Shown here: piece after piece, positions 16,954 through 27,546 of the stretch
How the letters are laid out: each line of letters begins with the position of its first letter
How positions within the stretch are numbered: position 1 is the first letter of the stretch
From: SXXH01 sp041165735
GTDB lineage: Bacteria; Planctomycetota; UBA1135; GCA-002686595
Direction of reading: 5' to 3'
Length of the DNA: 60,780 nt
Assembly (NCBI GenBank): GCA_046341775.1
Contig: JBKDQQ010000046.1
Span: 1 to 60,780, forward strand
Made by a program: the position numbers and the translations under genes
The notes under the pieces: generated by a model
Seen by the model: the letters and a program-made list of their open reading frames with translations, nothing else
What the model was told of the DNA's origin: nothing
The model's database searches: none

Positions 16954-17889
16954 CTATTGTGCGCGGTGCCTCGCGCCGGATGCCACGCCCGAGGGCCCGA
17001 TTCGGCCGCGGCTCCCCGCCCAGGCCCCGCCCACCTGCGCGGCGCGCAGCAGGAGGGCCCGGGGCAGGTGGCCGAGCCCGCCCTCCCGGCGAAGGAAGTT
17101 CCAGTCGCGCCGCAGCTCGAAGGCGAGGCCCCGCAGGACGCTCGCGAGTCCGGGGCGCACGCGGCGACCCAACTCGACGCGCTGGAACGCGGCCTCCTGG
17201 CGCCACCGGACCCAGGCCGTGCGCGCGTCGTAGCGGTGGGCGTGCAGCACCACGGCCTCGGGCTCGAAGGCGATCATGTGCCCGGCCTGCAAGGCCGACT
17301 CCGCCCAACCGGCGTCCTCGCCGAAGGGCAGCTCCGGGAAGGGCAGCACCGCGAGCACCTCGGCGCGGTAGGCGGCGGCGACGTTGTCGAAGGCCACGCG
17401 CGCCGCGCGCTCGGCCGGCGACAACATCAGCAAGCCGTCCTCCTTCAACGCATGCCGGCGCGGCAGCGTCGAGGCCTGCGGCTGGTCGAGCACGCTGCGC
17501 CGCGTCAGGGGATCGTCGTCGTCGCGCGGCAGGATGCGCGCCGTCGCCGCCGCCACGCCGTGCTCCGCGAGCGGTCGCACCAGCGCCGCGAGGAAGTCGT
17601 CGCCGACGGGCAAGGCGTCCTGCGACAAGTACACGAGCAGTTCGCCGCGCGCGAGGCGCGCCAACCGGTTGCGCGTGCGCCCATGGCCGAACTCCGACTG
17701 GGCGATGCGCTCGACGCGCGCGCCGTGGTCGCGCAGGAGCTCGAAGCTCCCGTCGGTGGACGAGGAATCGATCGCCACGACCTCGAAGCCGCCTTCCACC
17801 CGCTGGCGCGCCAACGCCGGCAGCAGCCGACGCAGGTCGGCCACGCCTTGCCAGACCGGCAGGCAGACGGAGACTCGCACGCCGTTCAT
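16954..17889 (-). CDS. Family 2 glycosyltransferase
   Basis: 311 residues, GT2 fold: VSVCLPVWQGVADLRRLLPAL, VVAIDSSSTDGSFELL, LLVYLSQDALPVGDDFL and LPFGEDAGWAESALQAGH. It closely parallels the GT2 half of the next gene (same YL-S/T-QDA and FGED motifs), so the two probably arose by duplication. The C-terminus is basic and alanine-rich without clear membrane helices, so a peripheral membrane role is likely. ATG 17889 is preceded by TAGGCT 10 bases upstream and probably leads the cluster. The next gene starts 21 bases after the stop. The glycan made by this cluster cannot be named. Confidence 0.86.
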   Translation of the reverse strand: MNGVRVSVCLPVWQGVADLRRLLPALARQRVEGGFEVVAIDSSSTDGSFELLRDHGARVERIAQSEFGHGRTRNRLARLARGELLVYLSQDALPVGDDFLAALVRPLAEHGVAAATARILPRDDDDPLTRRSVLDQPQASTLPRRHALKEDGLLMLSPAERAARVAFDNVAAAYRAEVLAVLPFPELPFGEDAGWAESALQAGHMIAFEPEAVVLHAHRYDARTAWVRWRQEAAFQRVELGRRVRPGLASVLRGLAFELRRDWNFLRREGGLGHLPRALLLRAAQVGGAWAGSRGRIGPSGVASGARHRAQ

Positions 17890-17899
17890 CGCTGCGACT

Positions 17900-17905
17900 A
17901 GCCTA
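17900..17905 (-). promoter_or_regulatory. Putative -10 box TAGGCT of the glycosyltransferase cluster
   Basis: On the minus strand TAGGCT ends 10 bases before ATG 17889, immediately followed by a second TAG. Same hexamer as rnpA, miaA and the gene at 22819. Confidence 0.42.
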
Positions 17906-17971
17906 CGCGGCCGCGGCGTGGAGTCGAGGGTCCCCCGACCGACCTCTCTCCTCTCGTCCTCTCGCTCTGGC

Positions 17972-17996
17972 CGCGCGCGCCTCTGATGCGCGCGCG
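17972..17996 (-). terminator. GC-rich hairpin downstream of the spoVR operon
   Basis: A 9-bp stem of alternating CG (CGCGCGCGC / GCGCGCGCG) with a 7-base loop, about 120 bases after the spoVR stop. The 228-base gap between 17889 and 18118 otherwise holds a C/T-rich stretch and a doubled TCCTTCAG, with no gene. Confidence 0.35.
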
Positions 17997-18117
17997 CCCT
18001 CTCCTTCAGTCCTTCAGTCCTGCGGTCGGGAGACCCGGCGACGAGGAGGTGTCCGCGCCCGGGCCCGCGCGCGGGGCGGAAATCCGCGAAAAAGCGCGCG
18101 GCAGGAGCCCGGCCCGC

Positions 18118-19419
18118 TCAGCCCGCCCGGCGGGACGGCTCGGGGCGCGCCGACAGTCGCGTGCTCGCGCCTCGCGCCACCGTGTCGAGGTGCACCGCGC
18201 GCCCCCACAGGCGCGCCAAGTTCTCCAGCACGGCGCGCGCCGGCGCGGCGTCCAGATCGCGACCGTCGTGGTGGTGCACGAGCAGCAGCTCCCCGCGCCG
18301 CAGGTGGTCGTCCTCGACGAGCTCGATGCGCGGCGCGGATCCGTTCGAGAGCGCGCGCAGGAGCTCCTCCTTCTTCTCGCGCCACGAGCGCGTCCTGCCG
18401 TCGGGGCCCGTGCTCGTGGCGAACAGCTCCACGCGCGCGGCGAACTCCTCGTCGACGAGTTCGTCGATCAGCGTCACGTCGTGGTGCGCGCGCCGCAGGC
18501 GGAACAAGTCGAGGCCGCGCTCCTCGGCCACGCGGAACAGCTCGATGCCGAGCTTGTACGGGTTGAGCCGTCCGGGCGCGGCGGCGACGGCGCCCGAATG
18601 GCAATCGGCGAAGTCGACGATCTCCGCGTGCGACAAGCCGCCCTCGACCATGATGCGCGCGTGCCAGAAGCTGGCCCAACCCTCGTTCATGACCTTCGTC
18701 AGGCGCTGCGGCAGGAAGTAGATGCTCTCGGCGCGCACGATGCGCAGCAGCGAGCGCTGCCAATCGGCGAGCGGCGCATGGTCGAGCAGGAATCCGAGCA
18801 CGTCGCAGGTGGGCGCGCGCCGCTCGTCCCCGCGCCCGCGCCGCAGCACCGCCTCGAGGTCCGCCGCCGGACCCGCCGCGCGCCGCGGGCCCTTGAGGCG
18901 CTCGCGCAGCGGTCCCCACGGGTCGACGAGGTTGTCCAGCGACAGGCAGGCGTCGAGGAACGCCTCGACTTCGTCCTGGCCGCGCTCGTCGACGAGGCGC
19001 CGCACCTCGGCGGCGTGCGCCGCCATCGTGTCGACCATCGAGCGGTCGGTCGCCTCGAACCACAGGTTGTTCCTGAAGAAGTCGACATGGCCGTACACGT
19101 GCGCCATGACGAGCTTCTGCTCCATCTCGCTGTTCGACCGGACGAGGTAGGCCCAGGCCGGATCGTTGTTGACCACCAGCTCGTAGATCCTCGAGAGCCC
19201 CCACTGGCGGCCCTTCTCGAGGCGCTCCCACTCCATGCCGAAGCGCCACGACGGATAGCGCACCGGGAAGCCGCCGTAGGCCGCCACCGCGTTGACCTCG
19301 GAGGCGTCGAGCATGACGAAGCGCGTCTCGCAGAAGTCGAGGCCGCGCTCGCGCGCCATGCGCTCGATCTCCGCGCGATGGCGTTCCAGCCGCGGCGGCA
19401 GGCCGTCGAGGCCGTTCAC
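18118..19419 (-). CDS. spoVR: SpoVR family protein
   Basis: 433 residues matching the SpoVR/YcgB family: FCETRFVMLDASEVNAVAAYGG, YPSWRFGMEWERLEKG, IYELVVNNDPAWAYL, VMAHVYGHVDFFRNN, VMNEGWASFWH and NPYKLGIELFR. The family is tied to spore cortex formation in Bacillus and, elsewhere, to a conserved stress/starvation operon with PrkA and YeaH; its biochemical role is unknown. The start is GTG 19419 overlapping the yeaH stop (GTGA). It is the last gene of a three-gene operon with 4-base overlaps throughout, in the order prkA-yeaH-spoVR. The C-terminus is basic and unconserved. Confidence 0.93.
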   Translation of the reverse strand: MNGLDGLPPRLERHRAEIERMARERGLDFCETRFVMLDASEVNAVAAYGGFPVRYPSWRFGMEWERLEKGRQWGLSRIYELVVNNDPAWAYLVRSNSEMEQKLVMAHVYGHVDFFRNNLWFEATDRSMVDTMAAHAAEVRRLVDERGQDEVEAFLDACLSLDNLVDPWGPLRERLKGPRRAAGPAADLEAVLRRGRGDERRAPTCDVLGFLLDHAPLADWQRSLLRIVRAESIYFLPQRLTKVMNEGWASFWHARIMVEGGLSHAEIVDFADCHSGAVAAAPGRLNPYKLGIELFRVAEERGLDLFRLRRAHHDVTLIDELVDEEFAARVELFATSTGPDGRTRSWREKKEELLRALSNGSAPRIELVEDDHLRRGELLLVHHHDGRDLDAAPARAVLENLARLWGRAVHLDTVARGASTRLSARPEPSRRAG

Positions 19420-20527
19420 CGTCCCCTCCCGAGGAACGAGCGGATGGCGTCGGGCACGTCCTCGCGGCCGTCCAGCGCGACGGCCACCAGCTTGTCCTCG
19501 CCCGCGAGCGAGGTGTCGAGGTCCTTCTTGAACTGCCCAGATCCGTAGGCGCTCTTGACCTGTCCGTAGCAGAACTGGTTGCAGCGCGGCAGGATCTCGT
19601 CGCGCAGCAGCGCGATGCAGCGCTCGGTGTCGCGCGCCGACCAGTTGTCGCCGTCCGAGTAGTGGAACGGGTAGATGTTCCAGTCCTCCGGCCGCCAGCG
19701 CGACTGCAGCTGCTCGAGCAGCAGCTCGTAGGCCGAGCTGATCTTGGTGCCGCCCGATTCGCGCAGGTGGAAGAAGCTGTGCTGGTCGACCACCTTCGCC
19801 ACCGCGTCGTGCACGATGTAGACGACTTCGAGCTGCTTGTATTGGCTGCGCAGCCAGGTGTCGATCCAGAACGCCTTGACGCGCACGATCTCCTTCTGCT
19901 CGCGCCCCATCGAACCCGACACGTCCATCACGTGGAAGACGACCGCCGCGGCCTGCGGCTCGTCGACCACCTTGCGGCGGCGGAAGCGCTCGTCGCCCGG
20001 CTCCGGCAGCACCAGCGGCGCGTCGGGGTCGAAGGCGCCCGAGGCCACGGCGCGCTCGAGCGCGTTGCGCCAGGTGCGCTTGAAGTGGCGCAGCGATCGC
20101 GGACCGTGCTCGGCGAGGCCGCTCCAGCGTCCCGAGGCCGCGCGCAGCGCCCTGTCGCCGCGCGGCTCGATGCGCGGCAGCCCGAGTTCGCGCCCGAGCA
20201 GATCGGCCAACTCGTCGAGCTCGACGTCCACCTCGAGGATGTGTTCGCCGGCGCCTTCGCCGGCCTCGCCGCCGCCCTGGCCGGGACGCTGCTCGCCGCC
20301 TTCCGCGGGCTCGCCCTCGCCGCCGCCGCCCGCGCCGCGGCCATCGCCCTGGCCGTCGCCATGGCGCAGCCTCGGCAGTTCGATCTGCGGGATGGGGATC
20401 GAGACGGCGTGGTCCCCGCGGCGACCGAAGAGCTCGGAGCTCGTCAGGTAGCGCCGCAGGTCGCCGCGCAGCCGTCCGCGCACGATGTCCTTGAAGCGCG
20501 CGCGGTCCTGCCCGATCCGCGAGAGGC

Positions 20528-20531
<4 letters not shown>
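19416..20531 (-). CDS. yeaH: YeaH/YhbH family protein (DUF444)
   Basis: 371 residues. The N-terminus (ARFKDIVRGRLRGDLRRYL) and PIPQIELPRLRHGD match DUF444. A long low-complexity glycine/glutamate segment follows at ~75-115. The C-terminal half has a VWA-like fold with the metal site MDVSGSMG, then VYIVHDAVAKVV, FFHLRESGGTKISSAYEL, YPFHYSDGDNWS and YGQVKSAYG. The family is the middle member of the PrkA-YeaH-SpoVR stress module; the VWA site implies Mg-dependent protein binding. ATG 20531 overlaps the prkA stop (ATGA), and its own stop overlaps spoVR. Confidence 0.92.
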
Positions 20532-22558
<2,027 letters not shown>

Positions 22559-22805
22559 GGCGGGTGCGCGGCGCGAAGCCGCGGGACTGGTGTGGACGGG
22601 GCGGACGCGGACCACGGGACGGTCCTCGACGACCTCGTAGATCGGACCGAGCGGTCGGCGTCCTGATGGCATTCACGGGCGCGCTCCGCGCCCGGCCCGG
22701 TTCGGGGCCGCCCGCCACGGCGCTTAGGACGCTTCCAAGTGCAATTCCAACACAGACTTGCATTCGCGATTCGCGCCCCTCCAGCCAACGCGGCCCGCCC
22801 CTCAC

Positions 22806-22811
22806 TAGGCT
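22806..22811 (+). promoter_or_regulatory. Putative -10 box TAGGCT of the second M28 gene
   Basis: TAGGCT ends 7 bases before ATG 22819 without a Shine-Dalgarno, as for rnpA and miaA. The ~260-base gap from prkA (start 22558) holds no other recognised element. Confidence 0.5.
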
Positions 22812-22818
22812 GTCGCGC

Positions 22819-23733
22819 ATGGATCGCTGCCTGCTGCCGTTCCTGTGCGCCCTCGCCATGTCCTCCTGCCGCCCCGAGGTGGCGCCACCGGCGCCGGAAG
22901 TGGCCTTCGAGCAAGACCGCGCGTGGAAGCTGCTGCTCGAGCAGGTGGAGATCGGGCCGCGACCGGCCGGCAGCGCGGGCGCCGAGGAGAACCGCAAGCT
23001 GATCGAGCGCGAGTTGCGCGCGGCAGGGCTCGAGCCCGTGCGCGAGGCGTTCCGCGCGCCCACGCCGGCGGGCGAGATCGAGTTCGTCAACGTCCACGCT
23101 GACCTGCAGGGCACGGGCGACGACATGGTCATCCTCGGCTCGCACTACGACACCAAGCGCCTGCCCTTCCGCTTCGTGGGCGCCAACGACGCGGCCTCCA
23201 ACACGGCGGTGTTGATGGAACTGGCACGCGTGATCGCCGCGGGCCGACGGCGCGGCCCCACGTATCGCTTCCTGTTCATCGACGGGGAAGAGGCGGTGCG
23301 CGAGCAGTGGATCGATCCCGACAACACCTACGGCTCGCGCCACCACGCCGAGAAGCTGCGCGACTCGGGCCGCAGTTCCTCCGTGCGCGCCTTCGTGCTG
23401 CTCGACATGGTCGGCGACGCCGATCTGCGCTTGACGCGCGACGTCTACTCCGACCGGAGGCTGGTGGAGATCTTCCACGGCACGGCGCGCAAGAACGGCC
23501 TCGGCAAGCACGTCGACGGGCCGTCGATGGACGTGCGCGACGACCACATCAGCTTCCTCGCGGTGGGCATCCCCTCCATCGACCTGATCGACTTCGAGTA
23601 CGGACCGGGCAACTCGCTTTGGCACACCGAGAAGGACGTGCCGGAGAACTGCTCGGCCGACAGCCTCGGCGTCGCGGGCCGCATCGCGCTGATGGGCCTC
23701 GACGTGCTGGAGAGGGACTACGCGCGCCGCTGA
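22819..23733 (+). CDS. M28 family protein, glutaminyl-peptide cyclotransferase-like lipoprotein
   Basis: 304 residues with a lipoprotein signal ending ALAMSSC. The core has the M28 layout: GPRPAGSAGAEENR, LGSHYDTKRLPFRFVGANDAASNTAVLMELAR, FIDGEEAV..W, DNTYGSRHHAEKL, VLLDMVGDADLRL, DDHISFLAVGIPSIDLIDF and NSLWHTEKD. The GANDAASNTA and DLIDFEYG..NS.WHT motifs resemble glutaminyl cyclases, which cyclise N-terminal glutamine, more than aminopeptidases. Zinc ligands His, Asp, Glu and a late His appear to be present. It is envelope-anchored. The gene stands alone, convergent with smc, separated by a strong hairpin. Confidence 0.84.
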   Translation: MDRCLLPFLCALAMSSCRPEVAPPAPEVAFEQDRAWKLLLEQVEIGPRPAGSAGAEENRKLIERELRAAGLEPVREAFRAPTPAGEIEFVNVHADLQGTGDDMVILGSHYDTKRLPFRFVGANDAASNTAVLMELARVIAAGRRRGPTYRFLFIDGEEAVREQWIDPDNTYGSRHHAEKLRDSGRSSSVRAFVLLDMVGDADLRLTRDVYSDRRLVEIFHGTARKNGLGKHVDGPSMDVRDDHISFLAVGIPSIDLIDFEYGPGNSLWHTEKDVPENCSADSLGVAGRIALMGLDVLERDYARR

Positions 23734-23740
23734 AACGGTC

Positions 23741-23770
23741 GCGCCGCGCGGGTTCGAGTCCGCGCGGCGC
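23741..23770. terminator. Perfect 11-bp hairpin between convergent genes
   Basis: GCGCCGCGCGG pairs with CCGCGCGGCGC around an 8-base loop GTTCGAGT, then TTCGTTC. It lies 8 bases after the M28 stop and 6 bases before the smc stop, so it may end both transcripts. The loop resembles a tRNA T-loop but the rest of a tRNA is absent. Confidence 0.6.
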
Positions 23771-23775
23771 TTCGT

Positions 23776-26700
23776 TCATTCGAGCGTCGACGACGCCGGC
23801 TCGACCGGAGCCGGGCCCGATTCGACGCGCTCCACGCGCGGCGCGGGCGCCAATTCCACCACTGGTTCGCCCGACTCCGCGTCGAGCACCGTGGCGCGCG
23901 GCCGCGGCGCGACGGCTTCCTCGACCACCTTGGCGGAGGAATGGTCGCGTCCGGCCCAGCGTTCCACATCGCCGAGTTCGACGGAGACCTGGCGCGAGAC
24001 GCCCTTGACCTCCATGGTCACGCCGTAGAGTCCCTGGCAGGCGGCCATCGTCAGCTTCTTGTGGGTGACGACGACGAACTGCGTGTGGGAGCGGAATCCG
24101 TCGAGCATCGCGAGGAAGCGGCCGACGTTGGCCTCGTCCAGCGCCGCGTCGACTTCGTCGAGGATGCAGAAGGGGCTCGGCCGCGCCTCGAACACGGCGA
24201 AGAGCAGCGCCAACGCCGTCATGGTGCGCTGCCCGCCGGAGAGCAGGCTGATCGGCAGCAGTTCGCGGCCCGGCGGCCGCGCGTAGATGTCCACGCCCGC
24301 ATCCAGCGGATCGGCGCCCTCCTCCAGCGTCACATCGGCCTTTCCACCACCGAACAACTGGCGGAAGATGCGCTGGAAGTTGGCGCGCACCGCCTCGAAG
24401 GTCTCGAGGAACAGCTTCTTGCTCTCGCCGTCGATGGTGGCGATCGTCTCCTCGAGGCTCGCGCGCGCCTGCGCCAGGTCCGCGCGCTGGGTCTCGAGGA
24501 ACGACAATCGTCCGCCGGCCTCCTCCAACTCGGCCATGGCCTCCATGTTGACCGGGCCCAGCTTGTCGAGGCGCGCCTTCAACTCGCGCACCTGCGCGTC
24601 GAGGGCGTCCAGCGCCTCCGCGGCGGACAACGCCGCCTCGGGCTCGAAGCCCTCCGACAACGCCAGCTCGTCGATCGACAGTTCCTCCTGCGCGCGGCGC
24701 ACGATCTCGTCGCGCGCCAGCGCGACCCGCTGCTCCTCGAGCCGCAGCTCCGACAAGCGCGAGGCGAGACCCTCGAGCTCCTTCGCCAGCGCGTCGAGCG
24801 CCACGCGCGACTGCGCCACGACGAGGCGCGCACCATCCAACCGTCCGCGCAGCTCGCCGACCTCCTCGTCGATGCCGGCGCGCTGGGCGAGGATGGCCGC
24901 GCTGCGCTCCTCGAGCTTGGCGACCTCCTCGCGATCCTCGCGCGACTGCACCTCGTGCTCGCCGGCGAGGCGCGCGGCTCGCGCCGACTCGAGGCGCGTC
25001 TCCTCGACCACGGCGCGCAGGTCGCGCACGCGGCGCGCGAGGCCGTCGTGCTCGGCGCGCAAGGTGCTGGCGGCGAGCTGGCTGCGCGCCAGCTCGCGCG
25101 CGGACGAGTCGCGACGCTCCTCGAGTTCCGCGCGCCGCGACTCCTCGGCCGCCAGCGCGGCGGACTCGCGCTCGTGCTCGGCGTCGGCCGAACCGCGCGC
25201 CGCGCGCGCCTGGTCGAGCTCCGACTCCATGCGCGCGATCTGCGCCTCGGCGGACGAGCTCTCCTGCTCGATGCCGCGCTTGAGCGCGTCCTGGTCGGCG
25301 AGGCGCGCGCGGGCCGTGGACAAGGCCGTCTCCGCCGCGGTGCGCGCCACGCGCCGCGCCTCCAGCTCGATCGAGCTCTGCTCCCACTCCTTCTGCAGGC
25401 CGATGCGCGCGGCCACGACTTCGCCGCGCCGCGCATCGAGCTCCTCGATGCGCCGGTCGAGGTCGTCCACCTTGCCGCGCAGCTCGGCCGCGCTCGAACG
25501 ACGCGACACCGCGCCCTGGCCCGCGGCGCGGTGGCCGCCGTGGGCGCAAGCCGCGTCGACCAGCTCGCCGCGCGGCGTGACGAAGCGCAGCGACGGATGG
25601 CTCGCGACGAGCGACATGGCCGCCTCGAGGTCGCGCGCCAGCCACACGCCCGACAGAAGCGAACGCGCGAGGCCCTCGTAACCCTCGTCCACCTCCACGC
25701 GGGCGAGCAGCGTGCCCAGCACGCGCTCGTCGTCGGACAAGCCCGACTCGTCGGCCTCGCCGGCGCCGAAGCCGCCGGCCACGACGAGCGAGACCTGCCC
25801 GGCCTCCTTGCTGCTCAGCCAGTCGACCACGGCGGCCACGCGCTCGGGCCTGTCGACGACCAGCGCTCCGGCGCGCCCGGCGAGGGCCGCGTCCAGCGCG
25901 CGCGCGTGCTCCACGCTCGTGCGCAGGTGGTCGGCCACCAGTCCCAGGAGCGCGTCGCGGCCGAACGGTTCGCCGCGCTTCTCGATGGCCTCGAGCACCT
26001 TCTTGGCCCCGGCGGAGAGCTCCTCGAGGTCGCGCTCGCGCGCCAGCAGCACCTCGATGGTGCTCTGCGCGCGCGCGCGCTCGAGCTCGAGCTGCTTCTT
26101 CTCCTGGTCGGCGCGCGCCACCGCGGCCGCGGCGTCCTGCATGGCCTGCGCCAGCTCGCGCCTGCGCACCTCGTGCTCGCCCTGGGCGCGCGCCGCCTCC
26201 GCGGCCGCGGCTTCGTGGCTCGCCTGCTCGATGCGCAGCGCCTCGACCACGGCCAGCGCCTCCGACAGGCGCGTCGAGGCGAGGCCCACGCGCTCCTTGA
26301 GCGGCACCAGCGCCGCGTCGAGCGCCGCGATGCGGTTCTCCGCCTGCGTGCGCGCGACGAGCAGGCGCTGCACGGAGCCCGAGAGGCGCTCGATGGCGGC
26401 GCGCAGGCGCTGGGACTGGGAGTCGAGGTCGCCCTGCGCGCGGGCGCGCTCCATGTGCTCCTCGTGCGCCGAGCGCGCTCCGCCTTCCAGTTCGGCTAGT
26501 TCGCCCGCGATGCGCGCGAGCTCGGCTTCGCGCTCGGAGAGGAGCGCCGCGAGGCGCGAAGCGCGCTCCCCCTCCTCGCGCGCGGCGTGTTCGCGCTGGC
26601 CGGCCCGCGAAGCCAACTGCGCCTTGCGCTCGTCGACCATGCGCCCGTCGCCCGAGAGGCGCGACGCGTCCGCCACCAGGCCCTCGATGCGGCCCGCGAG

Positions 26701-27537
26701 CGCCTCGGCCTCCTTCTCGCGCAGTTGCAGGCCGCCCTCGGCCTCCTCGCGCGAGGCGCGGGCCGTCTCGACGCGCGCCTCGATCCGGGCGGCCTGGCCG
26801 CGCAGCTCGCGCAGCAGCTCGGCGCCCTGGCGCGCCCGGTGCTTCAGCAGCCGCGCGCGCTCGCGCGCCCACTCGTCGCGCGCCGCGACGTAGCGCTCGG
26901 CCTTGCCGGCCTGGATCTTCAGCGAGCGCACGCGCGAGCCCAGCTCGCCGATCACGTCGTCGAGGCGCGCCATGTCCTCGGCCACGCGCTTGAGGCGCAG
27001 CTCGGCCTCGTTCTTGCGCTGGCGGTAGCGCGACACGCCCGCCGCCTCCTCGAAGATGCGCCGGCGCTCGAGCGGATTGGCGGACAGCACCGAGTCGATC
27101 TTGCCCTGCTCGAGCACCGAGTAGCCGCGGCTGCCGAGCCCCGTGTCGAAGAGCATCTCCTTGATGTCCTTCAGGCGCACCTTCTCGCCGTCGAGCAGGT
27201 ACTCGCCCTCGCCGGACTTGAAGACGCGACGCATGATCGACACCTCGGCGCCGCGCCCGGCCAGCACTCCGGTCGAGTTGTCGAGCACCAAGGTCACCTC
27301 GGCCACCGACAGCGGCGGTCGCGAGGCGCTGCCCTTGAAGATGACGTCGGTCATCTCCGCGCCGCGCATCGAGGTCGGGCGCTGCTCGCCCAGCACCCAG
27401 CGCGTGGCGTCGACGATGTTGCTCTTGCCGCAACCGTTGGGGCCGACGACGCCCGTGAGCGTCTTGTCGCCGAAGTCGAAGGTGGTGCGGTCGGCGAACG
27501 ACTTGAAGCCGAAGAGTTGGAGTCGCTTGAGGCGCAT
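23776..27537 (-). CDS. smc: Chromosome segregation protein SMC
   Basis: 1253 residues with the full SMC plan. The N-terminal ATPase half (MRLKRLQLFGFKSFADRT, Walker A GPNGCGKSN) is followed by a long coiled coil, a hinge (~520-680) and a second coiled coil. The C-terminal half has LSGGQRTMTALALLFAVF, Walker B FCILDEVDAALDEANV and VVTHKK. SMC dimers extrude DNA loops and help separate sister chromosomes together with ScpA/B, which are not in the window. After the ATPase head there is an extra tail of about 80 residues rich in Pro, Glu and Val. The gene lies 9 bases after the NrdD-like gene and ends at a shared hairpin with the M28 gene. Confidence 0.95.
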   Translation of the reverse strand: MRLKRLQLFGFKSFADRTTFDFGDKTLTGVVGPNGCGKSNIVDATRWVLGEQRPTSMRGAEMTDVIFKGSASRPPLSVAEVTLVLDNSTGVLAGRGAEVSIMRRVFKSGEGEYLLDGEKVRLKDIKEMLFDTGLGSRGYSVLEQGKIDSVLSANPLERRRIFEEAAGVSRYRQRKNEAELRLKRVAEDMARLDDVIGELGSRVRSLKIQAGKAERYVAARDEWARERARLLKHRARQGAELLRELRGQAARIEARVETARASREEAEGGLQLREKEAEALAGRIEGLVADASRLSGDGRMVDERKAQLASRAGQREHAAREEGERASRLAALLSEREAELARIAGELAELEGGARSAHEEHMERARAQGDLDSQSQRLRAAIERLSGSVQRLLVARTQAENRIAALDAALVPLKERVGLASTRLSEALAVVEALRIEQASHEAAAAEAARAQGEHEVRRRELAQAMQDAAAAVARADQEKKQLELERARAQSTIEVLLARERDLEELSAGAKKVLEAIEKRGEPFGRDALLGLVADHLRTSVEHARALDAALAGRAGALVVDRPERVAAVVDWLSSKEAGQVSLVVAGGFGAGEADESGLSDDERVLGTLLARVEVDEGYEGLARSLLSGVWLARDLEAAMSLVASHPSLRFVTPRGELVDAACAHGGHRAAGQGAVSRRSSAAELRGKVDDLDRRIEELDARRGEVVAARIGLQKEWEQSSIELEARRVARTAAETALSTARARLADQDALKRGIEQESSSAEAQIARMESELDQARAARGSADAEHERESAALAAEESRRAELEERRDSSARELARSQLAASTLRAEHDGLARRVRDLRAVVEETRLESARAARLAGEHEVQSREDREEVAKLEERSAAILAQRAGIDEEVGELRGRLDGARLVVAQSRVALDALAKELEGLASRLSELRLEEQRVALARDEIVRRAQEELSIDELALSEGFEPEAALSAAEALDALDAQVRELKARLDKLGPVNMEAMAELEEAGGRLSFLETQRADLAQARASLEETIATIDGESKKLFLETFEAVRANFQRIFRQLFGGGKADVTLEEGADPLDAGVDIYARPPGRELLPISLLSGGQRTMTALALLFAVFEARPSPFCILDEVDAALDEANVGRFLAMLDGFRSHTQFVVVTHKKLTMAACQGLYGVTMEVKGVSRQVSVELGDVERWAGRDHSSAKVVEEAVAPRPRATVLDAESGEPVVELAPAPRVERVESGPAPVEPASSTLE

Positions 27538-27546
27538 GGTGTCGGT

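Noticed and set aside
23741..23770. GGTTCGAGTCC resembles a tRNA T-loop
   Set aside because: Pairing around it does not fit a five-base T-stem in register and no anticodon or D-arm lies upstream; it is better read as a terminator hairpin.
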